Positions 1 through 7,325 of a stretch of DNA of 12,921 nucleotides are shown here, one piece after another. The notes beneath the pieces are model-generated. The model was not told where the DNA came from. It saw nothing but the letters and a program-made list of their open reading frames with translations, and made no database searches. The stretch comes from an uncultured Thermomicrobiales bacterium. GTDB taxonomy: Bacteria; Chloroflexota; Chloroflexia; Thermomicrobiales; Thermomicrobiaceae. The stretch is from contig CALAGB010000025.1 of NCBI GenBank assembly GCA_937891245.1, forward strand, positions 1-12,921. Reading direction: 5' to 3'. The first letter of the stretch is position 1; each line of letters opens with the position of its first letter. Both the position numbers and the translations under genes were made by a program.

Positions 1-203
1 GCGCCGTTCGTCATCGCGTAAATATCGAAGGAGTTGCCGGGATTCTCGGCCTGCCAGACGACAGTCTGGCCATCGGTTCGCGGGCTCATTCCCGGAGCGA
101 CGGCCGGCTTGCTATCCCGTGCCAGCGCCGTCGCGCCGCCCGACAGAAGCGACGCGCACAGTACCAGAACGCCCACCAGACTCCACCATACACTTCGACC
201 CAT
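1..203 (-). CDS. Exported protein, probable TolB-like beta-propeller (N-terminal fragment)
   Basis: This is a partial gene: 67 codons from the ATG at 203 run open to the window edge, so the C-terminal part is missing. The start is supported by an AAGGAGAG ribosome-binding site just upstream on the minus strand. The N-terminus is a Sec-type signal peptide: MGRSVWW, then a hydrophobic stretch at about residues 8-22, then an ALA-RD cleavage site near residue 28. There is no lipobox. The mature part contains SPRTDGQTVVWQ and SFDIYAMTNG, which resemble the blade pattern of TolB/WD-type or cell-surface beta-propellers (a DG-x-VVW strand followed by a DIY strand). The propeller reading is an inference from about 40 residues. 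The protein should act outside the membrane; ligand and function are unknown. It is divergent from the dehydrogenase at 343. Confidence 0.7.
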   Translation of the reverse strand, partial: MGRSVWWSLVGVLVLCASLLSGGATALARDSKPAVAPGMSPRTDGQTVVWQAENPGNSFDIYAMTNG

Positions 204-326
204 CTCGCTCTCCTTCTCTCCACCTCGTCGTTTCGGAAGTCGCGCTTACTTTGGTACATAACGATCTAACGACGCGGTTGTCTCGTGCCTCGTGCCCGCC
301 GCATTGCGCTATCGTTGGAGCCGTTC

Positions 327-334
327 GAAGGAGG
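327..334 (+). promoter_or_regulatory. Ribosome-binding site that fixes the MDR dehydrogenase start
   Basis: GAAGGAGG lies 8 nt before the ATG at 343 and is close to the ideal anti-16S complement. It argues against the longer reading from the GTG at 292, which would place this site inside the coding region. Confidence 0.75.
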
Positions 335-342
335 CTCGCCCC

Positions 343-1296
343 ATGCCGGCCCAATCATTGCTCCTGGCCGGTCCGGAGCAACTCAGCTGGACTGATTCCC
401 ATCTCGGTGAACCCGGCCCGGACGAAATCCTGGTGTCGACGCTGGCCGGTGCGATCAGCATCGGCACCGAACTGCCGCACTACCTCGGCACCTCACGCGG
501 CATCACAAAAGCGTATCCAACCATGACCGGCTACGAGAGCGTCGCGCGGGTGCTCGCCGGCGGCTGTGAGGTCGACACCATCAAACCGGGCGATCGCATT
601 TTCTCGTTCTACGGTCATCGGACGCACGCGATCATCCCGGCGTCCAAAGCAATTGCGGTGCCCGACGACGTTGATGACGAGATCGCACTGCTTGCTATCC
701 TCAGTTGCGATGTTGCCAAGGGGATTCGCGCGCTGTCACCAGCGCCGGACGATCCCGTGCTCGTCACCGGCGCCGGCACAATCGGCCTGCTGACGCTCTG
801 GGTCTTGTTGTGCTACGGCGTCCGGCACGTCGACATCTGCGAGCCACAACCGAACCGCCGCTATCTGGCCGGAAGCGTCGGCGCTCGTTCAACCTTCGCC
901 CCAGTCGAGCAGAGCCGGTTCACGACAAACTACGCGTACGGCTTCGAGTGTTCCAGCCGCGACACCGCCTTCGGCCTGCTTCAACAAACGATGCGGCCCG
1001 GTGGTTCCATCTGCGTGCTGGCCGACGGCAACCTCGAACCGCTGGCCCTTCAGCCCGCCTTCCATCAGAAGGAACTGCACATCGTCGGGTCGAGCGACGG
1101 GTGGGACTATCAGGCCCATGCCCGCTGGTTCTTCGCGCAACCTCGTGATCGGCTCGATATCCTCCGTCAACTCTTCGACTGGCGCATCGATGCGGCTGAA
1201 TTACCTGACGCGTTCCACCGGCTGGCGCACGGTCCGGAGCGGCCGATCAAGGTTTTCGTGCGTTATCCGCAAGCACATTCTTTGAGTGCTCCGTAA
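343..1296 (+). CDS. Zinc-independent medium-chain dehydrogenase/reductase (MDR) family oxidoreductase
   Basis: A 317-residue protein with the MDR layout: a GroES-like N-terminal domain (about 1-125), then a Rossmann NAD(P)-binding domain with VTGAGTIG at 141-148 (GxGxxG). The ATG at 343 is chosen because GAAGGAGG lies 8 nt before it; an in-frame GTG at 292 has no such site. The GAISIGTEL stretch at 36-44 sits where zinc MDRs carry the catalytic Cys, and matches the ISxGTE signature of the MDR group containing bacteriochlorophyllide dehydrogenase BchC and relatives. The four-Cys structural zinc lobe is also absent, so zinc-free catalysis is likely. The substrate is unknown: BchC function should not be assumed, because no pigment genes are nearby. 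It stands alone on the plus strand, convergent with sucB. Confidence 0.85.
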   Translation: MPAQSLLLAGPEQLSWTDSHLGEPGPDEILVSTLAGAISIGTELPHYLGTSRGITKAYPTMTGYESVARVLAGGCEVDTIKPGDRIFSFYGHRTHAIIPASKAIAVPDDVDDEIALLAILSCDVAKGIRALSPAPDDPVLVTGAGTIGLLTLWVLLCYGVRHVDICEPQPNRRYLAGSVGARSTFAPVEQSRFTTNYAYGFECSSRDTAFGLLQQTMRPGGSICVLADGNLEPLALQPAFHQKELHIVGSSDGWDYQAHARWFFAQPRDRLDILRQLFDWRIDAAELPDAFHRLAHGPERPIKVFVRYPQAHSLSAP

Positions 1297-1343
1297 GCGG
1301 GGGCTCATCCTGTCGCGTCCTGAAGCACGACAGCGCAGGCATG

Positions 1344-1379
1344 GCAACGCCAGCTATCGTCTGTGATAGCTGGCGTTGC
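1344..1379. terminator. Strong hairpin between convergent genes, probable bidirectional terminator
   Basis: A perfect 15-bp inverted repeat: arm 1344-1358 (GCAACGCCAGCTATC), loop GTCTGT, arm 1365-1379. It lies 48 bp past the stop of the dehydrogenase and 24 bp past the stop of sucB, so it can serve both strands. No T-run follows on either strand, so intrinsic termination of the classical kind is not assured; it could instead protect the mRNA 3' ends. Confidence 0.65.
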
Positions 1380-1402
1380 TCAGTGCGAATGGATGATGAC
1401 GG

Positions 1403-2731
1403 CTACCCTTCGAGCAGCAGCGTCTCTGGGTCTTCGAGCAGTTGCTTGACGCGGACGAGGAACTGGACCGCTTCCTGACCGTCGACGACACGATGGTCGT
1501 AGGAGAGCGCCAGGTACATCATCGGGCGCACAACGACTTCTCCATCGACCACCACCGGTCGCGGTTCGATCTTGTGCATTCCGAGGATGCCGACCTGCGG
1601 TGGATTGAGAATCGGCGTCGAGAGCAACGAGCCGTAGATGCCACCATTGGTGATGGTGAACGTGCCGCCGAGCAGTTCATCGAGCGAGAGCTTGTTATCA
1701 CGCGCCTTGGTCGCGAGATCGACGATTTCCTGCTCGATGGCGGCGAACGAGAGCCGGTCTGCGTCGCGCACTACCGGCACGACGAGTCCTTCTTCGGCGC
1801 CGACCGCGATGCCGATGTCGTAGTACTTCTTGAACACCAACTCGGTGCCCTGGATCTCGGAGTTCACGCGCGGGAACGCCTTGAGCGCGCCCACGACCGC
1901 TTTCGTGAAGAACGACATGAAGCCGAGTCCGACGCCGTGCTGCTCCTTGAACGCATCACGCCGTCGCTTGCGCAGATCCATGATTGCGCTCATGTCGACC
2001 TCATTGAAGGTCGTCAGCATGGCGGCCGTGCGCTGCGCCTCGACCAATCGTTGCGCGATCGTCTGGCGGCGGCGGCTCATGCGCACGCGCTCTTCGCGAC
2101 GCCCAAGCGCCTCGTCAAACGGCGCCGGAGCCGCTGGAGCAGCGGCGGGTGCGGCTGGCGCAGCCGGCGGAATTGGCGCCTGCGTCGCACCGTTGGTCGG
2201 TGTGGCGGGCGCGGCGGCCGGAGCCGGAGCCGTGGCCGGTCGATTCAGCGCATAGCGCAACACATCTTCGCGTGTCACGCGGCCACTCTCGCCGCTCGCC
2301 GGAACCTTCGAAAGATCCAGATCGTATTCGGCAGCCAGGCGACGCACACCCGGCGTGGCTCGCACGCCACCGGCCATTTCGGCCGGCTCCGCTTGCGGCG
2401 CACTGGCCGGTGCTTCGGCAGCCGCTGTCGGCGGCGCCGCGGGAGCGGCAGCGGGCGCGGCCTGCTCGGCCGCCGGCTCGGCGGACGTCGCGGCGCTCTC
2501 GTCGATCGAGGCGATCACTTCACCGACGTTCACCGTCTCGCCTTCTTGCTTCATGATCTTGTCGAGCCGACCGGCTTCCTGGGCGATGACCTCGACGTTG
2601 ACCTTATCGGTCTCCAGTTCGACCAGCGTCTCGCCCGAAGCGACCTGGTCACCCTCTTTCTTCAGCCACGTCCCAACCACCGCATCGACGACCGATTCGC
2701 CAAGCGTTGGAACACGAACCTCAGTCGGCAT
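1403..2731 (-). CDS. sucB: 2-oxoglutarate dehydrogenase E2, dihydrolipoyllysine succinyltransferase
   Basis: A 442-residue E2 core protein that transfers the succinyl group from lipoate to CoA in the 2-oxoglutarate dehydrogenase complex of the TCA cycle. The domain order is complete. Residues 1-77 form a lipoyl domain with ETDKV and lipoyl Lys43. A first Ala/Pro-rich linker follows, then a peripheral-subunit-binding domain at about 122-162 (ATPGVRRLAAEYDLDL). A second Ala/Pro linker precedes the catalytic core from about 212 to the end, which carries the SYDHRVVDG active site with His413 and Asp417. The TFNEVDM and GGTFTITNGG stretches favour the succinyl over the acetyl or branched-chain type, and the sucA neighbour agrees. 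The ATG at 2731 overlaps the end of sucA by 11 nt and has GGAG 6 nt upstream, so translation is probably coupled. The gene ends in TAG. Confidence 0.95.
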   Translation of the reverse strand: MPTEVRVPTLGESVVDAVVGTWLKKEGDQVASGETLVELETDKVNVEVIAQEAGRLDKIMKQEGETVNVGEVIASIDESAATSAEPAAEQAAPAAAPAAPPTAAAEAPASAPQAEPAEMAGGVRATPGVRRLAAEYDLDLSKVPASGESGRVTREDVLRYALNRPATAPAPAAAPATPTNGATQAPIPPAAPAAPAAAPAAPAPFDEALGRREERVRMSRRRQTIAQRLVEAQRTAAMLTTFNEVDMSAIMDLRKRRRDAFKEQHGVGLGFMSFFTKAVVGALKAFPRVNSEIQGTELVFKKYYDIGIAVGAEEGLVVPVVRDADRLSFAAIEQEIVDLATKARDNKLSLDELLGGTFTITNGGIYGSLLSTPILNPPQVGILGMHKIEPRPVVVDGEVVVRPMMYLALSYDHRVVDGQEAVQFLVRVKQLLEDPETLLLEG

Positions 2732-5522
2732 GCTTCACTCCATACGTCTTCAGCTCCGGAACCGGCGCCCCCTGGTATGCCTCCGTCACGATCCGGTTCT
2801 GCTCCATCGTGTGGAGTTCGGCCAACCCTTCGGCCGGGCTGGCACGATCCGGGCGGCCGGTGTAGCGCAATTCGAGATCGCGATCGGCCGCGATTTCTTG
2901 CAGATGCGGGCTGACGAAGCTCCAGGCGCCCATATTCCGCGGCTCTTCCTGGAGCCAAACGAGTTCACGCGCGTTCGGATACGAACTGAGGACCTGACGC
3001 AGCATCTCTTCCGGGAACGGATAGAGCTGCTCCAGGCGCACAAGCGCCACGTTCTCATTCGCCTTACGTTGCTCGCCGCTGATTAGATCGACATAGACCT
3101 TGCCCGAACAGAGAACGATTCGACCGACCGCCGCTCGCTCGCCCGGCAGATCGGGGTCGTCAAGCACCGGCTGGAAACGGCCGGTTGTCAACTCATCGAC
3201 CGGCGAGGCCGCTGCCGGATGGCGCAACAGACTCTTTGGCGTCATCAGCATCAACGGTCGTGGCGCGCTGGTCAGCAGTCCGGCGTGCGTGCGCAGCAGA
3301 TGGAAATACTGGGCCGAGGTCGTGCAATTCGCCACACGGATATTGTCGTCGGCCGCGAGTTGCAGGTAACGCTCGAGCCGTGCACTCGAGTGCTCCGGCC
3401 CCTGGCCTTCATAACCATGCGGCAACAGCATCACCAGCGATGACGTCTGCCCCCATTTGGCCCGACCAGAGGTAACGAATTGATCGATGATCACCTGCCC
3501 GGGGTTGGCGAAGTCGCCGAACTGACCCTCCCAGATCACCATCGTTTCCGGCGCGAAGACGCCATAGCCGTATTCAAAGCCGATTGTCGATGCCTCGGCA
3601 AGCGGGCTATTGTAGACAACAAAAGATGCGCGTCCGGAATCAAGTTCCTGCAACGGCATAATCGTCTTACCAGTTCCGAAGTCATGGAAAACCAGATGCC
3701 GCTGGCTGAAGGTACCGCGCTCGCTATCCTGTCCCGACATCCGGATCGGCGTGCCGTCGGCGACGATGCTGGCGAAGGCGAGCGCTTCGGCGTGGGCCCA
3801 ATCGACTTTGCCGCCCTCCTCGACGACCTTCAGCCGTTGCGCAATATTGCGCTTCAGCTTCGGGTTGAGCGCGAAGCCTTCCGGAATCGAGTAGATCTGC
3901 TTATTCAGTTCTTTGATCAGCGAGAGTGGCAATGCCGAATCGATGACTCGGACCACCCCAGCATAGGCATCCGGCACGACCGGAGGCTCGGCCTCGCCTC
4001 GCTCGATCAGCCGATGACGGATCTCTTGCAGGCGATCGATCGAGGCCTGCGCCATCGCTTCCGACTCAGCCAGTGGTACGACGCCTTGCTCGGCCAACTT
4101 TTGCGCCCAGAGCGCGCGCACGGTCGGGTGCGAGGTGATCTTGGCGTACATCATCGGTTGGGTGAAGTTCGGCTCGTCGCCTTCGTTATGACCCCAGCGC
4201 CGATAGCCGATCATATCGATCATGAAGTCTTTGTTGAATTCCTCGCGATAGGCGAAGGCGAGCCGCACCGCCGACAGGCAGGCTTCCGTATCATCGCCGT
4301 TGACGTGGACCACCGGAATCTCAAAGCCGCGGGCCATATCGCTCGCGTAAAAGGTTGAGCGGTCCTGGCTCGGAAGCGTCGTGAAACCGATCTGGTTGTT
4401 GGTGATGATGTGAACCGTGCCGCCCGTCTCGTACCCATCGAGGCGCGAAAGATTGAGCGTCTCAGCAACAATGCCTTCCCCAGGGAAGGCAGCATCTCCA
4501 TGAATCAAAATTGGGAAGGCGGCATCCACGTTTTGCCTGGGGGCGCCGGGCTGGTCGCGTTCGTCCTGTGCGGCACGGGTCATGCCTTCAACGACCGGAT
4601 CGACGAACTCCAGATGGCTGGGGTTCGACGGCACCGTAATGCGTGCGGGGATCTCGCCCGGGTCTTTCTGGGCGCCGATATGATATTTGACGTCACCCAT
4701 CCAGCCACTCGTGCGTGGATCGGCCGACGGTGGTGCCGAATGAACGTAATGCATAAATTCGGCGATCAGCTTCTCGGCCGGCTTTCCGACCACATTAGTC
4801 ACGACGTTGAGCCGGCCACGATGCGCCATGCCGATGATCACGTCGTGTGCGCCGTTTCCGGCGGCCGCCGCGATCAATTGATCGAGCATCGGCACCAGCA
4901 TGTCGTTGCCCTCAATCGAGAAGCGCTTTTGACCGACGAATGCGCGATGCAAAAAGTGTTCTAACCCCTCAACATCCGAGAGCCGGCTCAGAATCGCGCG
5001 TTTCTCATCAGCGCTCAGCGGCTGGTTGTATCGTTGCGATTCGACTGCGTCGAGCAGCCAATCTCGTTCATGCGTTACCTGCACATGGTCGAAATCGTAG
5101 CCGGTACGGCCGCAATAAATCGCGCGGAGCTGAGCGATTGCTTCAGCCAAATTCGCCGCGCGCGCGGCGATCGGGCCACCGGCAATACTGGCCGGCAGTG
5201 AGGCGAGATCGGCGTCGGATATGCCGTGAGTCGCCGGATCGAGCGCCGCATCACCGACCGGCTCGCTGCCAAGCGGATCAAGATCGGCTGCGAAATGGCC
5301 ACGTTCGCGGATACTCTCCACAAACTGGACCGCGCCGACGATCTTGGCGGTATCGATCGCAGCAACCGCGGCCGGCGCGCTCGTGGTCGGCAGTTCCGGA
5401 CGCCATTGTTCGAAGTAGGCACGTGTCGCCGCGTCTACTTGCTCCGGATCCTGCTGATACCGTTCATAGAGTTCCAGCACATAGGCCGCATTGGGGCCAT
5501 GAAAACGGCTTGTAATACTCAT
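2721..5522 (-). CDS. sucA: 2-oxoglutarate dehydrogenase E1 component (thiamine-diphosphate dependent)
   Basis: A 933-residue full-length E1o. It decarboxylates 2-oxoglutarate and transfers the succinyl group to the lipoyl arm of SucB. The N-terminus (FHGPNAAYVLELYERYQQDP) resembles the flexible E2-interacting segment of E1o. MAHRGRLNV is at 232-240. The ThDP/Mg motif runs from GDAAFPGEG at 342-350 to NNQIGFTT at 375-382. GHNEGDEP is at 444-451, and the C-terminal pyrimidine-side domain shows GFEYGYG at 648-654 and PHGYEGQGPEHSS at 701-713. It is not the actinobacterial fused E1/E2 type, because no acyltransferase domain is attached. sucB follows with an 11-nt overlap. No lpd or sucCD lies in the window, so E3 is encoded elsewhere. 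A long structured upstream region suggests a separate promoter and possible leader control. Confidence 0.96.
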   Translation of the reverse strand: MSITSRFHGPNAAYVLELYERYQQDPEQVDAATRAYFEQWRPELPTTSAPAAVAAIDTAKIVGAVQFVESIRERGHFAADLDPLGSEPVGDAALDPATHGISDADLASLPASIAGGPIAARAANLAEAIAQLRAIYCGRTGYDFDHVQVTHERDWLLDAVESQRYNQPLSADEKRAILSRLSDVEGLEHFLHRAFVGQKRFSIEGNDMLVPMLDQLIAAAAGNGAHDVIIGMAHRGRLNVVTNVVGKPAEKLIAEFMHYVHSAPPSADPRTSGWMGDVKYHIGAQKDPGEIPARITVPSNPSHLEFVDPVVEGMTRAAQDERDQPGAPRQNVDAAFPILIHGDAAFPGEGIVAETLNLSRLDGYETGGTVHIITNNQIGFTTLPSQDRSTFYASDMARGFEIPVVHVNGDDTEACLSAVRLAFAYREEFNKDFMIDMIGYRRWGHNEGDEPNFTQPMMYAKITSHPTVRALWAQKLAEQGVVPLAESEAMAQASIDRLQEIRHRLIERGEAEPPVVPDAYAGVVRVIDSALPLSLIKELNKQIYSIPEGFALNPKLKRNIAQRLKVVEEGGKVDWAHAEALAFASIVADGTPIRMSGQDSERGTFSQRHLVFHDFGTGKTIMPLQELDSGRASFVVYNSPLAEASTIGFEYGYGVFAPETMVIWEGQFGDFANPGQVIIDQFVTSGRAKWGQTSSLVMLLPHGYEGQGPEHSSARLERYLQLAADDNIRVANCTTSAQYFHLLRTHAGLLTSAPRPLMLMTPKSLLRHPAAASPVDELTTGRFQPVLDDPDLPGERAAVGRIVLCSGKVYVDLISGEQRKANENVALVRLEQLYPFPEEMLRQVLSSYPNARELVWLQEEPRNMGAWSFVSPHLQEIAADRDLELRYTGRPDRASPAEGLAELHTMEQNRIVTEAYQGAPVPELKTYGVKHAD

Positions 5523-5548
5523 GACACGCTACCACCCTAGCTGTGCTC

Positions 5549-5580
5549 AGATCGTGGGCAAACGATCTCCGCTGATCGTT
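5549..5580 (-). promoter_or_regulatory. Overlapping inverted repeats / mutually exclusive hairpins in the sucA leader
   Basis: AGATCGT (5549-5555) pairs with ACGATCT (5562-5568), loop 6 nt. AACGATC (5561-5567) pairs with GATCGTT (5574-5580), loop also 6 nt. The two hairpins share the middle arm, so only one can form at a time. As DNA, they are three GATCGT half-sites centred exactly 12 bp apart in alternating orientation. Both readings, RNA switch or tandem operator, fit a control point 27-58 nt before the sucA start. Confidence 0.5.
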
Positions 5581-5786
5581 CCCATCGCGTCGACACGTAC
5601 GGCGCGTACGGAATGTCCGGCGCGGACCATTGGATTTATGTTCACTCGAAGGGATTGCGTTCGTCCAGCCGATCTGGGTAACACGGAAGCACCATCCCCT
5701 CGCATTACGCTCCGTGTCAGTTCTCACCTGTCCGAAAAACGAGAACGCTGGGCCCCCCGACCCAATTGAGACGAGGCGAACAGATC

Positions 5787-5815
5787 ACTATCTAAATGGT
5801 ACACCATTCCCCCAA
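5787..5815 (-). promoter_or_regulatory. Candidate sucA promoter with an inverted repeat in its spacer
   Basis: On the minus strand, TTGGGG (5815-5810) is followed after 17 bp by GATAGT (5792-5787): 3/6 and 4/6 matches to sigma-70 hexamers, so weak. The spacer holds AATGGT-AC-ACCATT (5795-5808), a 6-bp-arm inverted repeat placed where a repressor would block RNA polymerase. The promoter call is tentative; the inverted repeat itself is certain. Confidence 0.25.
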
Positions 5816-5858
5816 TTTCGGGGCATTTGCATTGACAACCTGGCCCAGTTGAGATGCG

Positions 5859-7100
5859 TCAGTCGATTTCCGGTATCCGCCCATCGAGCACAGCGCGCAC
5901 CGATTCGACACTGTAGACCGTGCCGGGTGGAATGGCGTGTGCCATGGCGGCCACGCGGGCACGCGCCAACTCGTCATGTTCCCAGGTGAGCCGGCCGTAT
6001 TCCTTCCACTCCTCAGGATCGAAGGCCGCTTCCAGGCGACTCGTCGTGAAGTCGTACAGTGGCAGGATGTCGCTATCGCGCGCTACGTGATAACGCTCTA
6101 GGACGGTCGCTTCATCGCTCTCACCGCGCCAGCAGGCATCGAGCGCATCGACCAGCAGCACCGCCGAACGCGCGGCATCACCCATGCCCTGTACCGTATG
6201 CGGGTCTTTGTGCGAACCGGCATCGCCAACCAGAGCCCAGCCCGGTCCGGCAGGCGTGCGCAGGAAGTTCGGCAGATCGCCGGTGCCGACGATCGGGCCG
6301 TCGAGCGGCGCATCGCCGAGTCGCGCCGCAACCGGTTCGACGAGACTGATCCCCTCGCGGAAATGTTCGCGGTAGCCGTCGCGAAAGCGGTGAAATGCGT
6401 CGTGCTGCACGCCAAAGCCGACCAGCGTCAGTCCGGCATCGGTCGGAAAGACGAACAAGGCGGCGTAGTCGGCCCCGACCGCCGGATAGCCGGCCAGCCG
6501 CGCTGCCATCGCGCTCGGCGGCACATCCAGCGGCACCCCGGCATAATAGCCGTAGTACCAGGCAAAGAGCGCTGGAACCTCGAAATAGGCGCTTGCTCCA
6601 ACCTCGCGCGCCACGAGCGAATTACGACCATCGGCCCCAATAAGGAAGCGCCCGGCGATCTCTGATTCGTCCTGGCTCCCGATGGCACGCACACGCACCC
6701 CGCTCGCTCGCTCACCATCCCAGATAAGGCCGGTCACGCGCACACCGGTACGCAAGTCGATCCGTGGCTCAGCCGCGGCCGCCTCGACCAGAATCGCGTC
6801 GAGCGTTTCGCGCCGGATGCAGAGCGCGAAATCGCGGCCGTTCCGTTCGGCAAACGGCGCATCGACATAGGGAAAGCGCAGGCGCTTGAGGCGCGGCGCA
6901 TCGACCGCCAGCACGCGATCAAGCACGCCTATTCGTTCAAAAACATCCATTGTGTCGGTGAAGAAAAGATGGGTCGAAAGTGTGCTGCTCGGAAAGTGAG
7001 ACTGATCGAGCAGCAACACCGAGTAGCCGCGCTGGGCAAGCAGCAGCGCCGTGGTCGCGCCGCCAATGCGGGCACCAACGACGATCGCGTCATAGTTCAT
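5859..7100 (-). CDS. FAD-dependent oxidoreductase (flavoprotein monooxygenase / geranylgeranyl-reductase-like)
   Basis: A 413-residue single-component flavoprotein. The N-terminal FAD motif reads VVGARIGGA at 7-15 with Asp32 at the end of beta-2; the GARxGGA form replaces the usual GxGxxG and is familiar in this group, as is the following STLSTH stretch at 39-44. The second FAD motif, FLIGADGRNS, is at 152-161, and the third, WALVGDAGSHKDPHTVQGMG, at 288-307. These three define the group A flavin monooxygenase / geranylgeranyl reductase superfamily. No membrane segment or extra domain is seen. The substrate cannot be inferred: neighbours (sucA downstream, a divergent hydrolase upstream) belong to no common pathway. 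The ATG at 7100 has only a distant AAAGGA about 12 nt upstream, so the start is probable rather than certain. Confidence 0.85.
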   Translation of the reverse strand: MNYDAIVVGARIGGATTALLLAQRGYSVLLLDQSHFPSSTLSTHLFFTDTMDVFERIGVLDRVLAVDAPRLKRLRFPYVDAPFAERNGRDFALCIRRETLDAILVEAAAAEPRIDLRTGVRVTGLIWDGERASGVRVRAIGSQDESEIAGRFLIGADGRNSLVAREVGASAYFEVPALFAWYYGYYAGVPLDVPPSAMAARLAGYPAVGADYAALFVFPTDAGLTLVGFGVQHDAFHRFRDGYREHFREGISLVEPVAARLGDAPLDGPIVGTGDLPNFLRTPAGPGWALVGDAGSHKDPHTVQGMGDAARSAVLLVDALDACWRGESDEATVLERYHVARDSDILPLYDFTTSRLEAAFDPEEWKEYGRLTWEHDELARARVAAMAHAIPPGTVYSVESVRAVLDGRIPEID

Positions 7101-7127
7101 AAGAAGCCGGATTCCTTTACCCGAGTT

Positions 7128-7149
7128 CGGGCCGCGCCATCGCGGCCCG
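7128..7149. promoter_or_regulatory. GC-rich hairpin in the leader of the FAD oxidoreductase gene
   Basis: A perfect 9-bp inverted repeat with a 4-nt loop (CGGGCCGCG-CCAT-CGCGGCCCG). It begins 28 bp before the start codon at 7100 on the minus strand. No T-run follows, so it is more likely a leader structure or operator than a terminator. Confidence 0.35.
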
Positions 7150-7254
7150 CACGTATCACAGACTAATGATACGGCGGCGGGTCATTACGGCCCGTGCACG
7201 GCATCGCGTTTGCTCTCAATGCCGTGCGCCTTGGAGAGCCGGATCTCCCCGATG

Positions 7255-7270
7255 CACGTTGCGCAACGTG
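7255..7270. promoter_or_regulatory. Perfect 16-bp palindrome, candidate operator
   Basis: CACGTTGCGCAACGTG is fully self-complementary. It lies 55 bp before the GTG of the M20 amidohydrolase, in the divergent gap shared with the FAD oxidoreductase. Such symmetry is typical of dimeric repressor sites (TetR, GntR or LacI type), but no regulator gene is adjacent. Confidence 0.4.
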
Positions 7271-7312
7271 AGACCCGGCGGTACGTTCTTGGTTGATAGA
7301 GGTTTTCAACTA

Positions 7313-7318
7313 AAGGAG
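7313..7318 (+). promoter_or_regulatory. Ribosome-binding site supporting a GTG start
   Basis: AAGGAG sits 7 nt before the GTG at 7326. It fixes the start of the amidohydrolase and shows that the translation-initiation signals of this interrupted gene are intact. Confidence 0.75.
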
Positions 7319-7325
7319 CCGGATC

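Larger units (their letters stand above)
5523..5858 (-). other. 336-bp gene-free upstream region of sucA, rich in inverted repeats
   Basis: No credible reading frame is present. Read as the sucA leader (minus strand), it contains in order: a small CCCC/GGGG hairpin near 5811-5824, an inverted repeat AATGGT-AC-ACCATT (5795-5808), paired arms GTTCTC/GAGAAC (about 5720-5746), paired arms around 5681-5690 and 5709-5717 (9 bp with one bulged A), a CGTACG-GCG-CGTACG hairpin (5596-5610), three alternating GATCGT half-sites (5550-5579), and a T-box-like string overlapping the ribosome-binding region (5525-5538). This is more structure than a simple promoter gap needs, but no known riboswitch class is recognised with confidence. 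Confidence 0.6.

Noticed and set aside
292..342. N-terminal extension of the MDR dehydrogenase from the GTG at 292
   Set aside because: The extension contains the GAAGGAGG ribosome-binding site of the ATG at 343 and has no MDR-like sequence.
1442..2914. 490-codon open frame on the plus strand opposite sucB
   Set aside because: It is antisense to an unambiguous sucB, has Arg/His-rich composition typical of a GC-rich shadow frame, and shows no recognisable domain.
3480..4358. 292-codon plus-strand frame opposite sucA
   Set aside because: It lies wholly inside sucA on the other strand, where codon-position GC bias produces long open frames; no start signal or motif is seen.
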